Of a DNA stretch of 64,000 nucleotides, positions 34,715-44,276 are shown one piece after another. The notes beneath the pieces were generated by a model. The model worked only from the letters and a program-made list of their open reading frames with translations. It made no database searches and was not told where the DNA came from. Numbering within the stretch: the stretch's first letter is position 1; every line of letters begins with the position of its first letter. A program made the translations under genes and the position numbers. The DNA comes from Lentzea alba (GTDB lineage: Bacteria > Actinomycetota > Actinomycetes > Mycobacteriales > Pseudonocardiaceae). The stretch lies in contig NZ_JAAMPJ010000014.1 of NCBI RefSeq assembly GCF_011067745.1, forward strand, positions 248,001-312,000, read 5' to 3'.

Positions 34715-35548
34715 CTACGCCTTGGCGGCCACCTCGCGGATCAGGTCCACCAGCTCCGCCGGCCGTTCCAGCGGCAGCATGTGCCCGGCATCGGCCAGGA
34801 CGATCGACGTCCCGCCGAACTTCGCCGCGTCCGTCTCCGGCACCAGCCGGTCCTCGTCTCCGACGACGGCGACCACGGCCTTCTCCCCCGCGACGGTCAG
34901 CCCCGCCTCCCGGTCGTACCGGTCCACCGCGGGCCGGAACAGCGCGACCGTCTCCGGCCAGTGCCCCCACACCATGTCCGCGGTCAGCTCCACGTCCTCG
35001 TCGGCCGGCTGATCACCGAACAGCCACCACCGCAGCCCCGCGGTCTTGGTCGGCTCGATCTTCTCCCGCACCGCCCGCACGATCGGCCCGAACGCCCGTT
35101 CCAGCTCCCGCACGAGCTTCCCGACCGCCTTGGGCCACGCCAGCGAGGTCTCGCTCATCCCGCTGGCCGCCGTGGACACGAAGACGTTGCCCAGCACCCG
35201 TTGCCGGAACAGCCGCGGCCGGCGCTCGGCCATCGCCAACGCCGCCATGCCCCCCATCGAATGCCCGACGACCACGACCTGCCCCTGCGGCACGGCCCGT
35301 TCGATCAGCTCCCCCAGGTCCTCACCGAGCTGCTCGATCGTCGCCGTCTCCTTGGTCGCCGCCGCCGACTTGCCGTGCCCGCGGTGGTCGTACGCGACGA
35401 CCTGGAAGTCGGCGGAGAGCTGCTCCACGACCTTGTGCCAGCTGCGGTGGTCGAGCGCGTAGCCGTGCGCCAGCACGACCGTCACCGGCGCCTCGGGGTC
35501 ACCCGCACGCACCACGTTGAGCTCGGTCCCGTCCTCCAGCCGCACCAT
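34715..35548 (-). CDS. Alpha/beta hydrolase (AB hydrolase 1 type)
   Basis: A 277-residue hydrolase with the oxyanion HG in LAHGYALDHRSW, Ser nucleophile in GHSMGGMAA, Asp in VGDEDRLVP and His in DAGHMLPLE. Residues DHRGHGKS precede the nucleophile, as in lipases and haloperoxidase-like members. It is cytosolic; the substrate is unknown. The ATG at 35548 has AGGGAA upstream. It ends against the terminator at 34674. Confidence 0.8.
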   Translation of the reverse strand: MVRLEDGTELNVVRAGDPEAPVTVVLAHGYALDHRSWHKVVEQLSADFQVVAYDHRGHGKSAAATKETATIEQLGEDLGELIERAVPQGQVVVVGHSMGGMAALAMAERRPRLFRQRVLGNVFVSTAASGMSETSLAWPKAVGKLVRELERAFGPIVRAVREKIEPTKTAGLRWWLFGDQPADEDVELTADMVWGHWPETVALFRPAVDRYDREAGLTVAGEKAVVAVVGDEDRLVPETDAAKFGGTSIVLADAGHMLPLERPAELVDLIREVAAKA

Positions 35549-35605
35549 GAGTTCCCTTTCGCCGTGTCGTCTGTTCGTCCTAACGAGACAACACGGGTTC
35601 GGTTA

Positions 35606-36358
35606 TCAAACGCGGCCGAGCACCACATCGGGTGGCCTGTAGGCCGAAGCGTGCCCGCCCGGCTGGATGATCCAGGCCTCCCCCGGTCCCCCGTCGGCCA
35701 GCACCGACTCCAGCGCGCCGGCGATGTCCCCCGGCGTCAGCAACGGCAACGAGACCGCGTCGAACTCCTCCTTGGCAGCCCCGAGCAACAGCGTGTCCAC
35801 GAACCCCGGGCACAGCGCGGTCACCACGATCCCGTCCGCGGCCAGCGCCTGCCCGGCCGCCCGCGTGTACCCGACCACCGCGTGCTTGGTCAGCGTGTAC
35901 AACGGATCCGCGGGCATGCCGACCAGCCCGGCCAGCGACGCGGTGATCACGATCTTGCCGCCGCCCTGCCGCCGCAACGCGGGCACCGCGGCGCACACGC
36001 CGTAGACCACGTGGTCGACGTTCACCCCGACGAGCTTGCGGTACCGCTCGACGTCCAGGGCGCCGTCGACCCCGGCCTGACCGCCGCCGATCCCGGCGTT
36101 CAGGTGCACGACGTCGAGACGCCCGAGCTCCTTCTCCACCTGTGCGACCACGGCGGGCATCGTCGCGGGGTCGGTGACGTCACCGACCACCGCGAGCCCG
36201 CCCACCGAAGAGGCGATCCGCTGTGCCCCTGCCGCGTCCAGGTCGAGCACCGCGACGGACGCGCCGAGCTCGGCCAGCCGCCGCACCACCGCGACACCGA
36301 TGCCTCCCGCGCCGCCCGTCACCAACGCGACCCGGCCAGTCAAGTCCACAGTGGACAC
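35606..36358 (-). CDS. Short-chain dehydrogenase/reductase
   Basis: A 250-residue classical SDR. The cofactor motif is TGGAGGIG near residue 14, VHLNAGIG gives the NAG motif, and the catalytic Ser and YxxxK are in TASLAG and YTLTKHAVV. An Asp after the second strand (VLDLD) points to NAD preference. It has a PGFVDT loop as usual. The substrate is unknown. The start GTG 36358 has GAGGAG upstream; the frame to 36445 overlaps the neighbour. It lies 10 nt after the M20 peptidase gene on the same strand, so the two are one operon. Confidence 0.85.
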   Translation of the reverse strand: MSTVDLTGRVALVTGGAGGIGVAVVRRLAELGASVAVLDLDAAGAQRIASSVGGLAVVGDVTDPATMPAVVAQVEKELGRLDVVHLNAGIGGGQAGVDGALDVERYRKLVGVNVDHVVYGVCAAVPALRRQGGGKIVITASLAGLVGMPADPLYTLTKHAVVGYTRAAGQALAADGIVVTALCPGFVDTLLLGAAKEEFDAVSLPLLTPGDIAGALESVLADGGPGEAWIIQPGGHASAYRPPDVVLGRV

Positions 36359-36368
36359 AGCGCACTCC

Positions 36369-37694
36369 TCAGCTGTTGCGAAGGAAACGGTCCAGAACGC
36401 GTACGCCGAACTTGAGCGCGTCCACCGGCACCCGCTCGTCCACACCGTGGAAGAGACCCGAGAAGTCGAGGTCGGAGGGCAGCTTCAACGGCGCGAAGCC
36501 GAAGTTGCGGATGCCGAGCCGCTGGAACGACTTGGCATCCGTGCCGCCGGAGAGCATGTACGGCAGCACGCGGGCGCCGGGGTCCTCGGCGATGATCGAC
36601 GCCGTCATGGCGTCCACGAGAGCGCCGTCGAACGTCGTCTCGACCGGCGGCAGGCCGATCCACTCGCGTTCGACGTCCGGGCCGAGCAGCTCGGCCAGCT
36701 CGCGGTCGAACGCCTCCTCGCGGCCCGGCAGGATCCGGCAGTCGACCGTGGCCTCCGCGACGGACGGGATCACGTTCGCCTTGTAGCCCGCGGACAACAT
36801 GGTCGGGTTCGCCGTGTCCCGCAGCGTCGCGCCGATCATCCGCGACAGCGCGCCGAGCTTGCCGATCGAGCCCTCGAGGTCGTCCTCGGGGAAGTCGAGG
36901 CCGGTGATCTCGGTGACGCCGTCCAGGAACTCCCGCACGGACGGGCGCACGATCAACGGCCACTTGTGCTGGTCCAGCCTGGTGACCGCGGCCGCGAGCT
37001 TCGCGACCGCGTTGTCGCGGTGGATCATGCTGCCGTGTCCCGCGGTGCCCTTGACCCGCAGCTTGAGCCACCGGATGCCCTTCTCGGCGGTCTCGACGAG
37101 GTATGCACGGACGTCGTCCTTCAGCGTGATCGAGAACCCGCCGACCTCGCTGATCGCCTCGGTGACACCCTCGAACAGCTCGGGGCGGTTCTCCACCAGC
37201 CACTTCGCGCCGAACAGGCCACCGGCCTCCTCGTCGGCGAGGAACGCGAACACGATGTCGCGCGGCGGCACGACGTTGTTGCGCTTGAAGTGCCGCGCCA
37301 GGGCCAGCGTCATGCCGACCATGTCCTTCATGTCGACCGCGCCGCGTCCCCACACGTAACCGTCCTGCACCGCGCCGGAGAACGGGTGCACGGACCACTC
37401 GGACGCGTCCGCGGGCACGACGTCGAGGTGACCGTGCACCAGGAGCGCGCCACGACTGGGATCCGAACCCGCCAGGCGCGCGATGACGTTGCCGCGGCCT
37501 TTGGCGCCTGATTCCACGTAGGTGGTCTCGTACCCGACCTCGGACAGCTTCTCCGCCACCCACTCGGCGGCCTTGCGCTCCCCCACGACCGTCGCGGGAT
37601 CACCCGTGTTGGTGGTGTCGATCCTGATCAGCTCGCTGACCAGAGTCACAGCCTCGTCTTCCGCCAGCGCCAGTGCGTTGCCCGTTGTGCTCAC
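36369..37694 (-). CDS. M20-family metallopeptidase (ArgE/DapE/ACY1-like)
   Basis: A 441-residue di-zinc hydrolase. Metal ligands are in LLVHGHLDVVPA, GRGAVDMKDMVG, FLADEEAGG (catalytic Glu pair) and near the end LSGGTDAKSF. The lid/dimerisation domain with KGTAGHGSMIHRDN lies in the middle. The group hydrolyses N-acyl amino acids or dipeptides; this size and the HGSM motif fit dipeptidase/acylase members. GTG 37694 is the start. It is the first gene of a pair with the SDR gene and follows glutaminase on the same strand after 38 nt. Confidence 0.87.
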   Translation of the reverse strand: MSTTGNALALAEDEAVTLVSELIRIDTTNTGDPATVVGERKAAEWVAEKLSEVGYETTYVESGAKGRGNVIARLAGSDPSRGALLVHGHLDVVPADASEWSVHPFSGAVQDGYVWGRGAVDMKDMVGMTLALARHFKRNNVVPPRDIVFAFLADEEAGGLFGAKWLVENRPELFEGVTEAISEVGGFSITLKDDVRAYLVETAEKGIRWLKLRVKGTAGHGSMIHRDNAVAKLAAAVTRLDQHKWPLIVRPSVREFLDGVTEITGLDFPEDDLEGSIGKLGALSRMIGATLRDTANPTMLSAGYKANVIPSVAEATVDCRILPGREEAFDRELAELLGPDVEREWIGLPPVETTFDGALVDAMTASIIAEDPGARVLPYMLSGGTDAKSFQRLGIRNFGFAPLKLPSDLDFSGLFHGVDERVPVDALKFGVRVLDRFLRNS

Positions 37695-37732
37695 CCCGTC
37701 TTCCTACCACCAGTTTCTTCCTGGCCGACCAG

Positions 37733-38623
37733 TCAGAACACCGACCAGCCCGTGAGAGTGGTGAAACGGTCCAGCGCGTCGACGCCCGCGACCGAGTTAC
37801 CCCGTGCGTCCAATGCTGGACTCCACACGCAGATCGCGCACTTCCCGGGAACCACGGCGACGATTCCGCCACCGACACCGCTCTTGCCGGGCAGGCCGAC
37901 CCGGTAGGCGAACTGTCCGGCCGCGTCGTAGGTGCCGCAGGTGAGCATCACGGCGTTGACCCGCTTGGCGCCGCTCACGCCCAACAGCCGTGTGCCGTCG
38001 TTGCGGACACCGTGTCGTGCGAGGAACAACGCCGAACGAGCAAGATCAGCGCAGCTCATCGCGATCGAGCACTGGCGGACGTACTCGTGCAGCACGACGT
38101 CGACGGAGTTGCGCATGTTGCCGTACGAGCCCATGAAGTGCGCGAGAGCGCGGTTGCGGTCGGAGTGGTCCAGCTCGGACTTGGCCACCTCGGGATCCAC
38201 GTCGACGCTCGCGTTGCCGCTCTCCTGCCGCAGGAAGCCGAGCAGCCGGTCGGCGGCACCGTGGCCGAGGTGGTCGGTGACGACGAGCGCGCCGGCGTTG
38301 ATGAACGGGTTGCGCGGGATGCCCTGCTCGGTCTCCAACTGGACCAGCGAGTTGAACGGCGAGCCGGACGGTTCACGGCCCACGCGCGTCCACACGTCGT
38401 CGTTCTCGGCGAGGGCCAGAGCCAGCATGAACGCCTTGGAGATGCTCTGGATCGAGAACGGTGTGCGGTAGTCCCCCGCGCCGAAGACCTCGCCGTCGAG
38501 TGTGGCGACGGCGAGGCCGAAGGCGTGCGGGTCGATCCTGGCCAGCGCCGGGATGTAGTCAGCGACCACACCGCTCGGCGTGACCTCGGCGGCAATGCGG
38601 TCCACCAGTTGCTGGAGCTGCAT
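37733..38623 (-). CDS. glsA: Glutaminase
   Basis: A 296-residue serine-dependent glutaminase of the beta-lactamase-like fold, which converts glutamine to glutamate and ammonia. The nucleophile and base are in SIQSISKAF near residue 60, with NPFINAGA, a later YxxxCS-type stretch (HEYVRQCSIAMS) and GVGGGIVAVVPG. The length matches GlsA of other bacteria (about 300). It is encoded upstream of the M20 peptidase on the same strand, which makes a small set of amino-acid catabolic genes. The ATG at 38623 gives the usual family start. Confidence 0.92.
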   Translation of the reverse strand: MQLQQLVDRIAAEVTPSGVVADYIPALARIDPHAFGLAVATLDGEVFGAGDYRTPFSIQSISKAFMLALALAENDDVWTRVGREPSGSPFNSLVQLETEQGIPRNPFINAGALVVTDHLGHGAADRLLGFLRQESGNASVDVDPEVAKSELDHSDRNRALAHFMGSYGNMRNSVDVVLHEYVRQCSIAMSCADLARSALFLARHGVRNDGTRLLGVSGAKRVNAVMLTCGTYDAAGQFAYRVGLPGKSGVGGGIVAVVPGKCAICVWSPALDARGNSVAGVDALDRFTTLTGWSVF

Positions 38624-38648
38624 GCCGCCATCCCATCACGGGAGGAGG

Positions 38649-39242
38649 TCAGGCCACCGGGAAGGAGTAGAACTGGGTGTTCTGGCCGGCCTTGACCGTG
38701 CACGGGACGGTGATCGTGCCGAGCCAGGTCGGGTCACCGTTCGCGTAGCGCGGCGTGAGCTTGAGCTCCGCGCTCCCGAGCGAGATCGTCGCCGTGCCGG
38801 CGTTGGCGAGCGTCATCGCCGGGAACGTGCCCGTGGCCGTCACGTCGAACGTGCCGCTGGCCGGCACCGGCGTGTTCGGGATGGTCGACACCGACGTCAG
38901 CGTCTGGGTGGCACCGCCGTTGGTCACTGGCACGTTGCTGGTCATCGTGCCGTCCACCGACTTCGCGCCGATCCAGGCCAGCGTGCCGGTGGCGCTCTCC
39001 GACACCGTGCTCGTCACCGTCGTGTCGGACGCCGCGGTCGGCACGCCGACCGTCGCGGAGTCCGGCAGGTTCGCGGAGCTGACCGTGGTAGGCATGTCCT
39101 GCGCACCGATGAGGGTGAAGTTGCAGGAATACACGATGTCCAGCGAGGCGGTCGCCGCCAGGCTGGGGCCGGCCATCGCCACGGTCAGCGCTCCGGTGGC
39201 CAGAACGCAGGCAGCGGCGCGTGCGAAAAGTCCGGTCTTCAT
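38649..39242 (-). CDS. Secreted DUF6801-like protein
   Basis: A 197-residue exported protein. The first 30 residues are a Sec signal peptide ending SLA-A. The mature part is Thr/Ser/Val-rich beta structure with two Cys (VYSCNF near the start, TVPCTV near the end) that may form a disulfide. It resembles the DUF6801 proteins of actinomycetes, whose function is unknown. A probable ribosome site AGGAGG stands upstream (forward strand CCTCCT at about 39250). It is likely monocistronic. Confidence 0.68.
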   Translation of the reverse strand: MKTGLFARAAACVLATGALTVAMAGPSLAATASLDIVYSCNFTLIGAQDMPTTVSSANLPDSATVGVPTAASDTTVTSTVSESATGTLAWIGAKSVDGTMTSNVPVTNGGATQTLTSVSTIPNTPVPASGTFDVTATGTFPAMTLANAGTATISLGSAELKLTPRYANGDPTWLGTITVPCTVKAGQNTQFYSFPVA

Positions 39243-39385
39243 CTGCAGGGACCTCCTGAGTACGGCATTGAACTGCAGGAAAGTGGTGTTGCTTTACTCG
39301 CCAGTAAACTAACCACCCCGCATTCCGCAGTGCAAGAGAAAACGCACTTTTGTCACTCCGGTACGAAATGACTCGGCGTGGTTTA

Positions 39386-40543
39386 TCAGTCCCGCTGCAA
39401 CAAATAGTGCGCACGCAGCGCCAGCTCCAGCGTGAACCTCTCCTCGGCGTCGTGCATTCGGTCGCCGAACAGTTCCTCCAATTGGTTCACGCGGTAGCGC
39501 ACGGTCTGCGGATGCACCTGCAGCCGCGCGGCGACCTCGGGTGCGCCGCCGCGCGCCGACAGCCACACCAGCAACGTCTCGGCGAGCTTCGTGCGTTGCA
39601 GGTCGGTCAGCGGCGCCAACGGAGCCAGCGCCCGTTCAGCCAGCTGCCGGGCCAGGAACTCGTCCGCGAGCACGGTCAGTTCGACGAGATGGTCCGCGCA
39701 GTCGAGGACGGGCCGGTCCGGCAGCACCTTCTCGCGCGCCAGCGTCAGCACGTGGCGAGCGCAGGCCAGCGAGCCGCGCGCCTGTGCGGGCACCACCGGG
39801 AGCCCGACCGCGGCCCGCCAGCCGGGCAACGCCCTGCGAACCCAGCGCGAGACCGCGGCCGGGTTCGGCACCAGCAGGTACGGCGTCGCGTCCTCGAAGT
39901 TGACCAGCACGTCGGCCGGCAGGTCGTGCACCGGCGCGGCAGACGGCTCAAGAGCCACCGCCGAGAGCCGGTCGGGCATCGGCCACGCCGCCGCGGCAGC
40001 CGCGTCCAGCACCGCCTGCCAGTTGGTCGTGGGATCGCCGACCAGGAGCTCCATCAGCTTGCGCCGCTTGCGTTCGAGCGTGCCCGCCGCACTCGCCTGC
40101 GCGGCCGCGTAGCCCTCGACCGACAAGCTCACCAGCTCGTCGACGTGGGCGATCATCGCCTCGCCGAGCACCGACATCTGGTGCAGCGACAGTTCCCGCC
40201 GCTCCGCGAACCCGCACACGTGCCGCCACGCGACCCTGGCCCCGATCCGGTACGCCGCCTGCAGGCTGTCCAGGCTGCGGCCGGACTTGAACTCCCACGC
40301 GCCGAGCTTGCGGTGGATGTCGTCGTGGGGGTCGCGTTCGGAATCCGGCGCGGCGATCATGTCCACGAACTTCACCAGCGCCTGTCGAATGCCGTCGACG
40401 ACGTTCTCGCGGAACTGGCTGTATTCTGGAATAGATTTCTCGATCGCCTCGAAAATGCTCGTCGCGACGGTCGCCACTTCCATTCGGAGCAACGGCGCCA
40501 GCTCCGGCGGGACGGATCTGCGCGGATCGCCCAGCTGTGTCAC
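39386..40543 (-). CDS. PucR/CdaR-family transcriptional regulator
   Basis: A 385-residue regulator. The N-terminal half is a helical RsbR-like or GGDEF-derived sensor region (FMDM-type start, WEFKSGRSLDSLQAAYRIGAR), and the C-terminus has the PucR HTH (TLLVWLSARGGAPEVAARLQVHPQTVRYRVNQLEEL, about 315-350). Members respond to small metabolites; the target is unknown. The start is GTG 40543; on the coding strand TACACT lies exactly 7 nt upstream, so it should be leaderless. Confidence 0.83.
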   Translation of the reverse strand: MTQLGDPRRSVPPELAPLLRMEVATVATSIFEAIEKSIPEYSQFRENVVDGIRQALVKFVDMIAAPDSERDPHDDIHRKLGAWEFKSGRSLDSLQAAYRIGARVAWRHVCGFAERRELSLHQMSVLGEAMIAHVDELVSLSVEGYAAAQASAAGTLERKRRKLMELLVGDPTTNWQAVLDAAAAAAWPMPDRLSAVALEPSAAPVHDLPADVLVNFEDATPYLLVPNPAAVSRWVRRALPGWRAAVGLPVVPAQARGSLACARHVLTLAREKVLPDRPVLDCADHLVELTVLADEFLARQLAERALAPLAPLTDLQRTKLAETLLVWLSARGGAPEVAARLQVHPQTVRYRVNQLEELFGDRMHDAEERFTLELALRAHYLLQRD

Positions 40544-40601
40544 GGTGGCGAGTGTAGGAGTAAAACGAAACGCGGTCGTTCAGCCAACTGGACCAAATGG
40601 T

Positions 40602-41264
40602 TCACAGGAAGAACAGCCGAGCGACGGCATCACGTGCCACCAGGAACCCGGCGATGCCGAGAATCCACCCGGTCGCGCCGGCGCCCTTCTCCGCGAACCA
40701 CGCGCTGATCCGGTTGAGGAACGGCTCGATCCGGCCGCGCAGCGCCAGCCGCCCACCCAGCAGCAGCACCGCCGGCAAGATCATGACCAGGCAGTATCCG
40801 CCGAGCAGCAGCCCGATCTGGGCCGGTCCGAGATCGGCGGCGCTCATCATCCCGATCGCGCCCAGGTACGGCAGCATCGTCGCGAGCTCGACCACGCCCG
40901 CGAGCACCGCGACGCCGGCCAGCGCGGGCGTCGATGCGTTGATCCGGTTCTGCCACTTCCCCGTGTCGAGTTTCTTCTTGCTGTCGAACCGGAAGCTGAT
41001 GACGAACAGGAACACGCCGATCACCAGTTGGATCCAGAGCGCGATCTTGCCGTCGAGGTGGTCGATCACCTGCGAGGCGCCGAGCACGATCAGCACGCCG
41101 ACCGCGAAGTAGAACACCACGATCGTGCCGAGGTACACGCCGAACCTCGGCAGCCGCAGCCGTCCGGGCGTGAGCATCAGCCAGATCGGGATGAACAGAG
41201 TCCCGATGCTCGTCGAGTCCAGCAGCGCCAACCCCGCCAGCGCGGCGACCAACCCCAGTGTCAT
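40602..41264 (-). CDS. GAP-family membrane protein (Sap/LysE-like)
   Basis: A 220-residue membrane protein with six hydrophobic segments. The opening ALLDSTSIGTLFIPIWLML and the central charged loop RFDSKKKLDTGKWQNR resemble GAP (sulfolipid-1-addressing, Sap) proteins of actinobacteria, which are thought to export lipids or small molecules. ATG 41264 has GGGGGGAA upstream. It is divergent from the SARP regulator (131 nt between starts). Confidence 0.72.
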   Translation of the reverse strand: MTLGLVAALAGLALLDSTSIGTLFIPIWLMLTPGRLRLPRFGVYLGTIVVFYFAVGVLIVLGASQVIDHLDGKIALWIQLVIGVFLFVISFRFDSKKKLDTGKWQNRINASTPALAGVAVLAGVVELATMLPYLGAIGMMSAADLGPAQIGLLLGGYCLVMILPAVLLLGGRLALRGRIEPFLNRISAWFAEKGAGATGWILGIAGFLVARDAVARLFFL

Positions 41265-41395
41265 TCGTTCCCCCCAGTATTTAGCACGACCGTGATAATA
41301 CGACCTGAAGCTGATCTTCGCAACCGGATCCGCGGTGGAGCGGCCATCTCCGTGAAACTTGCGCGTTCTGGAACAATCAGCTGGTCAGCGCTGGT

Positions 41396-44143
41396 ATGAC
41401 GGTCACAATGGAACTTCGTCTCCTGGGCGGGATCGCGGTGCTGGTCGACGGCCGCGCGCTCGACCTCGGACCGGCCCGGCAGCGGTGCGTGCTGGCCGCA
41501 CTGGCGGTGGACGCGGGCCACGTGGTCTCGGTGGACCGGCTGATGCGCAGGGTGTGGGGCGACGAGCCGCCGCTGCGGGCCAGGGCGACGTTGCGGAACT
41601 ACCTGTCCCGCCTGCGACTCCTGCTCGCCGAGGCAGGCTCGCCGGCACTGACCAGGCGGCCAGGTGGTTACGTCCTGGAGGTCGAGCGCTCCACGATCGA
41701 CCTGCACCGCTTCGACGAGCTGTGCGCCGAGGCCCGCGCCACCGACGACCACGACAAGCGCGCGGCCCTGCTGCAACGGGCGCTGGAGCAGTGGCGTGGT
41801 GAGGCGCTGACCGGTGTCACGGGTGACTGGGCGGCCGCCGAACGCGACCGGCTCGGCCAGCAACTCCTAGGCGCCGAGTGCGACCTGACCGACGCCCTGC
41901 TGAGCCTGGGTCACGGCGAAGACCTCGTGGCTCCCCTGAGTGCCCGCGCCGCCCAATGGCCGTTGGACGAACGCGTGAGTGCCCAGTTCATGCTCGCGTT
42001 GCACCGTGCCGGACGCACGGCCGACGCACTCGCCCACTACCGGCAACTCCGCGACCGGCTGGTCGAGCAGCTGGGCACCGAGCCCTGCGCCGCGGTGCAG
42101 GACCTGCACCAGCACATCCTCACCGGCGAAACACCGACACGGCCCGAGAGGCCCGTGCCGCGGCAACTGCCCGCGCCGCCGCGGTGGTTCACCGGCCGCG
42201 ACGCCGAACTGGAAGCACTCACGCTCAGTTCTGCCACGGTGGTCATCTCGGCAATCGGCGGGACGGGCGGGATCGGCAAGACGTGGCTGGCGCTGCGCTG
42301 GGCCCACCGCCACGCGGCGCAGTTCCCGGACGGGCACCTGTTCACCGACCTGCGCGGGTTCAGCGCGACCGAACAGCCGGTGACGCCGGACGCCGCGCTG
42401 TTCGGGTTCCTCACCGCGCTCGGCGTCGCCCCGCACCACGTTCCGGCGGAACTGCACGCCGCGGCGGCGCTCTACCGGACCACGATCGCGGAACGACGCA
42501 TGCTGATCGTGCTGGACAACGCGGCTTCTGCGGAGCAGGTCGTCCCGCTGCTCCCTGGCAGCCCGAGCTGCACCGTGCTGATCACCAGCCGGCACGAACT
42601 CGCCTCCCTGATCGACCGGCACGGCGCCCACCACCTGCGCCTGGACGTGCTGGCGCGGCACGAATCCCGTGCTCTGCTGACCGCACGACTGGGCGTCGAA
42701 CGCGTCGCCGCCGAGCCCGGTGCCGTCGACGAACTGATCGAGCTGTGCGGAGGATTCCCGCTGGCGCTCTCGATCACGACCCGCATCGCCACCCATCCCG
42801 GCACGACCTTGGCCGAGGTCGCCGCAGAACTGCGCGAGTTCGGCCTGGCGACGCTCGACCACGACACCGATCCCGCCGCCAGCCTGCCCGCCGTGCTCTC
42901 GTGGTCCCTGCGCTACCTCACCGACGAGCAGCGCACCCTGTTCGGACTGCTGGGCATCTCCCCCGGCCCCGACACGACGCTGCCCGCGGTGGCCTCGCTC
43001 ATCGGCCTGTCGCCGGCCCGCGCCCGCAAGGCTCTGACGGCGTTGGAGGAGGTGTCCCTGGTCGGCCGCCGGCACGACCGGTACGTGATGCACGACCTGA
43101 TCCGCGCCTACGCCGCCGACATCGCCCAGGGTCTGCCCGCCGATGTTCGTGAGTCGGCACTGGTACGGGTGATGGACTTTCACCTGCACACCGCCATCGC
43201 CGCCGACCGCCTGCTGGATTCGCTCCGCCCGCTCGTGCCGGTCGAGCCGCCCGCACCCGGCGTCCGTCCGCTTCCGCTGCCCGACGCCGCGACCGCGACC
43301 TCCTGGCTGGAAGCCGAGCACGCCACCCTCATCGCCACCCAGCGCACCGCCGCCGCCCTCGGTCGCCACGAACTCGTCTGGCAGCTGGCCTGGACGCTGG
43401 ACACGTTCCACATCTGGCAAGGCCACCGGCACACCGCCCTCACGATGTGGCAAGTCGCCCTGGACGCCGCGGCTCATCTGCCCGACCCGGCCCGCAGCCG
43501 CACTCACCGGCTGCTCGGTCGCGCCTGTTCCCGGACGGGTCTGCACGACGAAGCGGTCGGACACCTCGGCCAAGCCCTCGAACTGGCCGTGCGCCACCAC
43601 GACCTGACCGAACAGGCACACACCCACCGGTCGTTCGCACTTGCTTGGGACGCGCAGGGAAACGACCGAATGGCGTTGGAGCACGTTCGGCACGCCCTCG
43701 ACCTCTACCACTCCCTCGATCAGCCGAACTGGGAAGCGGACGCACTCAGCGCGGCGGGCTGGTACGCCGCGCGACTCGGCGAGTTCGACACCGCTCGTGA
43801 GCACTGCCTCGCCGCCCTCACCCTGCACCGGCTCCACCACAACCCGGCCGGCGAGTCAGCCACCCTGGACAGCCTCGGGCTCATCGCCCAGCAGACCGGC
43901 GACCACCAGCAGGCCATCGGCCACTACCGCGACGCCATCACCTCGTACCGAGCCCACGGCAACGCCTACTACTTCGCGGAAACCCTCGACCGCGCCGGCC
44001 AGTCCCACCTCGCGCTCGCCCAGCACGACCAGGCACGCGCGGTCTGGGAGGAGGCACTGGAGCTGTACCGGGACCAGGGCCGCGACGAAGACGCCGCACG
44101 GGTGCGGCGGCAGCTCGACGACCTGACGCAACCCCAGCCCTGA
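41396..44143 (+). CDS. SARP/AfsR-type transcriptional activator with NB-ARC and TPR domains
   Basis: A 915-residue regulator. A winged-helix OmpR-like DNA-binding domain (about 1-95; MELRLLGGIAVLVDGR) and a BTAD domain (about 100-245) are followed by an NB-ARC ATPase with P-loop GGTGGIGKT near 288-296. The ATPase also has LIVLDNAASAEQVVPLLPG. TPR repeats run from about 620. This is the AfsR layout (AfsR is about 990), used for activating secondary metabolism or stress genes. No biosynthetic cluster is next to it. ATG 41396 is used; ATG 41408 (MELRLL) is also possible and neither has a ribosome site. Confidence 0.86.
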   Translation: MTVTMELRLLGGIAVLVDGRALDLGPARQRCVLAALAVDAGHVVSVDRLMRRVWGDEPPLRARATLRNYLSRLRLLLAEAGSPALTRRPGGYVLEVERSTIDLHRFDELCAEARATDDHDKRAALLQRALEQWRGEALTGVTGDWAAAERDRLGQQLLGAECDLTDALLSLGHGEDLVAPLSARAAQWPLDERVSAQFMLALHRAGRTADALAHYRQLRDRLVEQLGTEPCAAVQDLHQHILTGETPTRPERPVPRQLPAPPRWFTGRDAELEALTLSSATVVISAIGGTGGIGKTWLALRWAHRHAAQFPDGHLFTDLRGFSATEQPVTPDAALFGFLTALGVAPHHVPAELHAAAALYRTTIAERRMLIVLDNAASAEQVVPLLPGSPSCTVLITSRHELASLIDRHGAHHLRLDVLARHESRALLTARLGVERVAAEPGAVDELIELCGGFPLALSITTRIATHPGTTLAEVAAELREFGLATLDHDTDPAASLPAVLSWSLRYLTDEQRTLFGLLGISPGPDTTLPAVASLIGLSPARARKALTALEEVSLVGRRHDRYVMHDLIRAYAADIAQGLPADVRESALVRVMDFHLHTAIAADRLLDSLRPLVPVEPPAPGVRPLPLPDAATATSWLEAEHATLIATQRTAAALGRHELVWQLAWTLDTFHIWQGHRHTALTMWQVALDAAAHLPDPARSRTHRLLGRACSRTGLHDEAVGHLGQALELAVRHHDLTEQAHTHRSFALAWDAQGNDRMALEHVRHALDLYHSLDQPNWEADALSAAGWYAARLGEFDTAREHCLAALTLHRLHHNPAGESATLDSLGLIAQQTGDHQQAIGHYRDAITSYRAHGNAYYFAETLDRAGQSHLALAQHDQARAVWEEALELYRDQGRDEDAARVRRQLDDLTQPQP

Positions 44144-44204
44144 CCACGCGCCGAACACGGTGATCACCGAGATCCGGGGGGTCTGTCACCCGTAGACGGG
44201 CGCG

Positions 44205-44276
44205 ATGACATCTGTCATGGGTTTCTGGTGTGTGGCGGCACTGCCCACGGGCGATGTTTCCCGAGATCGTGATCTC
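44205..44276. promoter_or_regulatory. Two inverted repeats upstream of the ABC exporter operon
   Basis: ATGACA-TC-TGTCAT (44205-44218) and GAGATC-GT-GATCTC (44263-44276) are both perfect. The second ends directly against ATG 44277, where a ribosome site would be expected and none is seen. They are candidate operators for the response regulator encoded at the end of this operon or another factor. Confidence 0.45.

Noticed and set aside
41867-43840. Minus-strand open frame of 657 codons
   Set aside because: It is antisense to the SARP regulator and has no ribosome site or domain.
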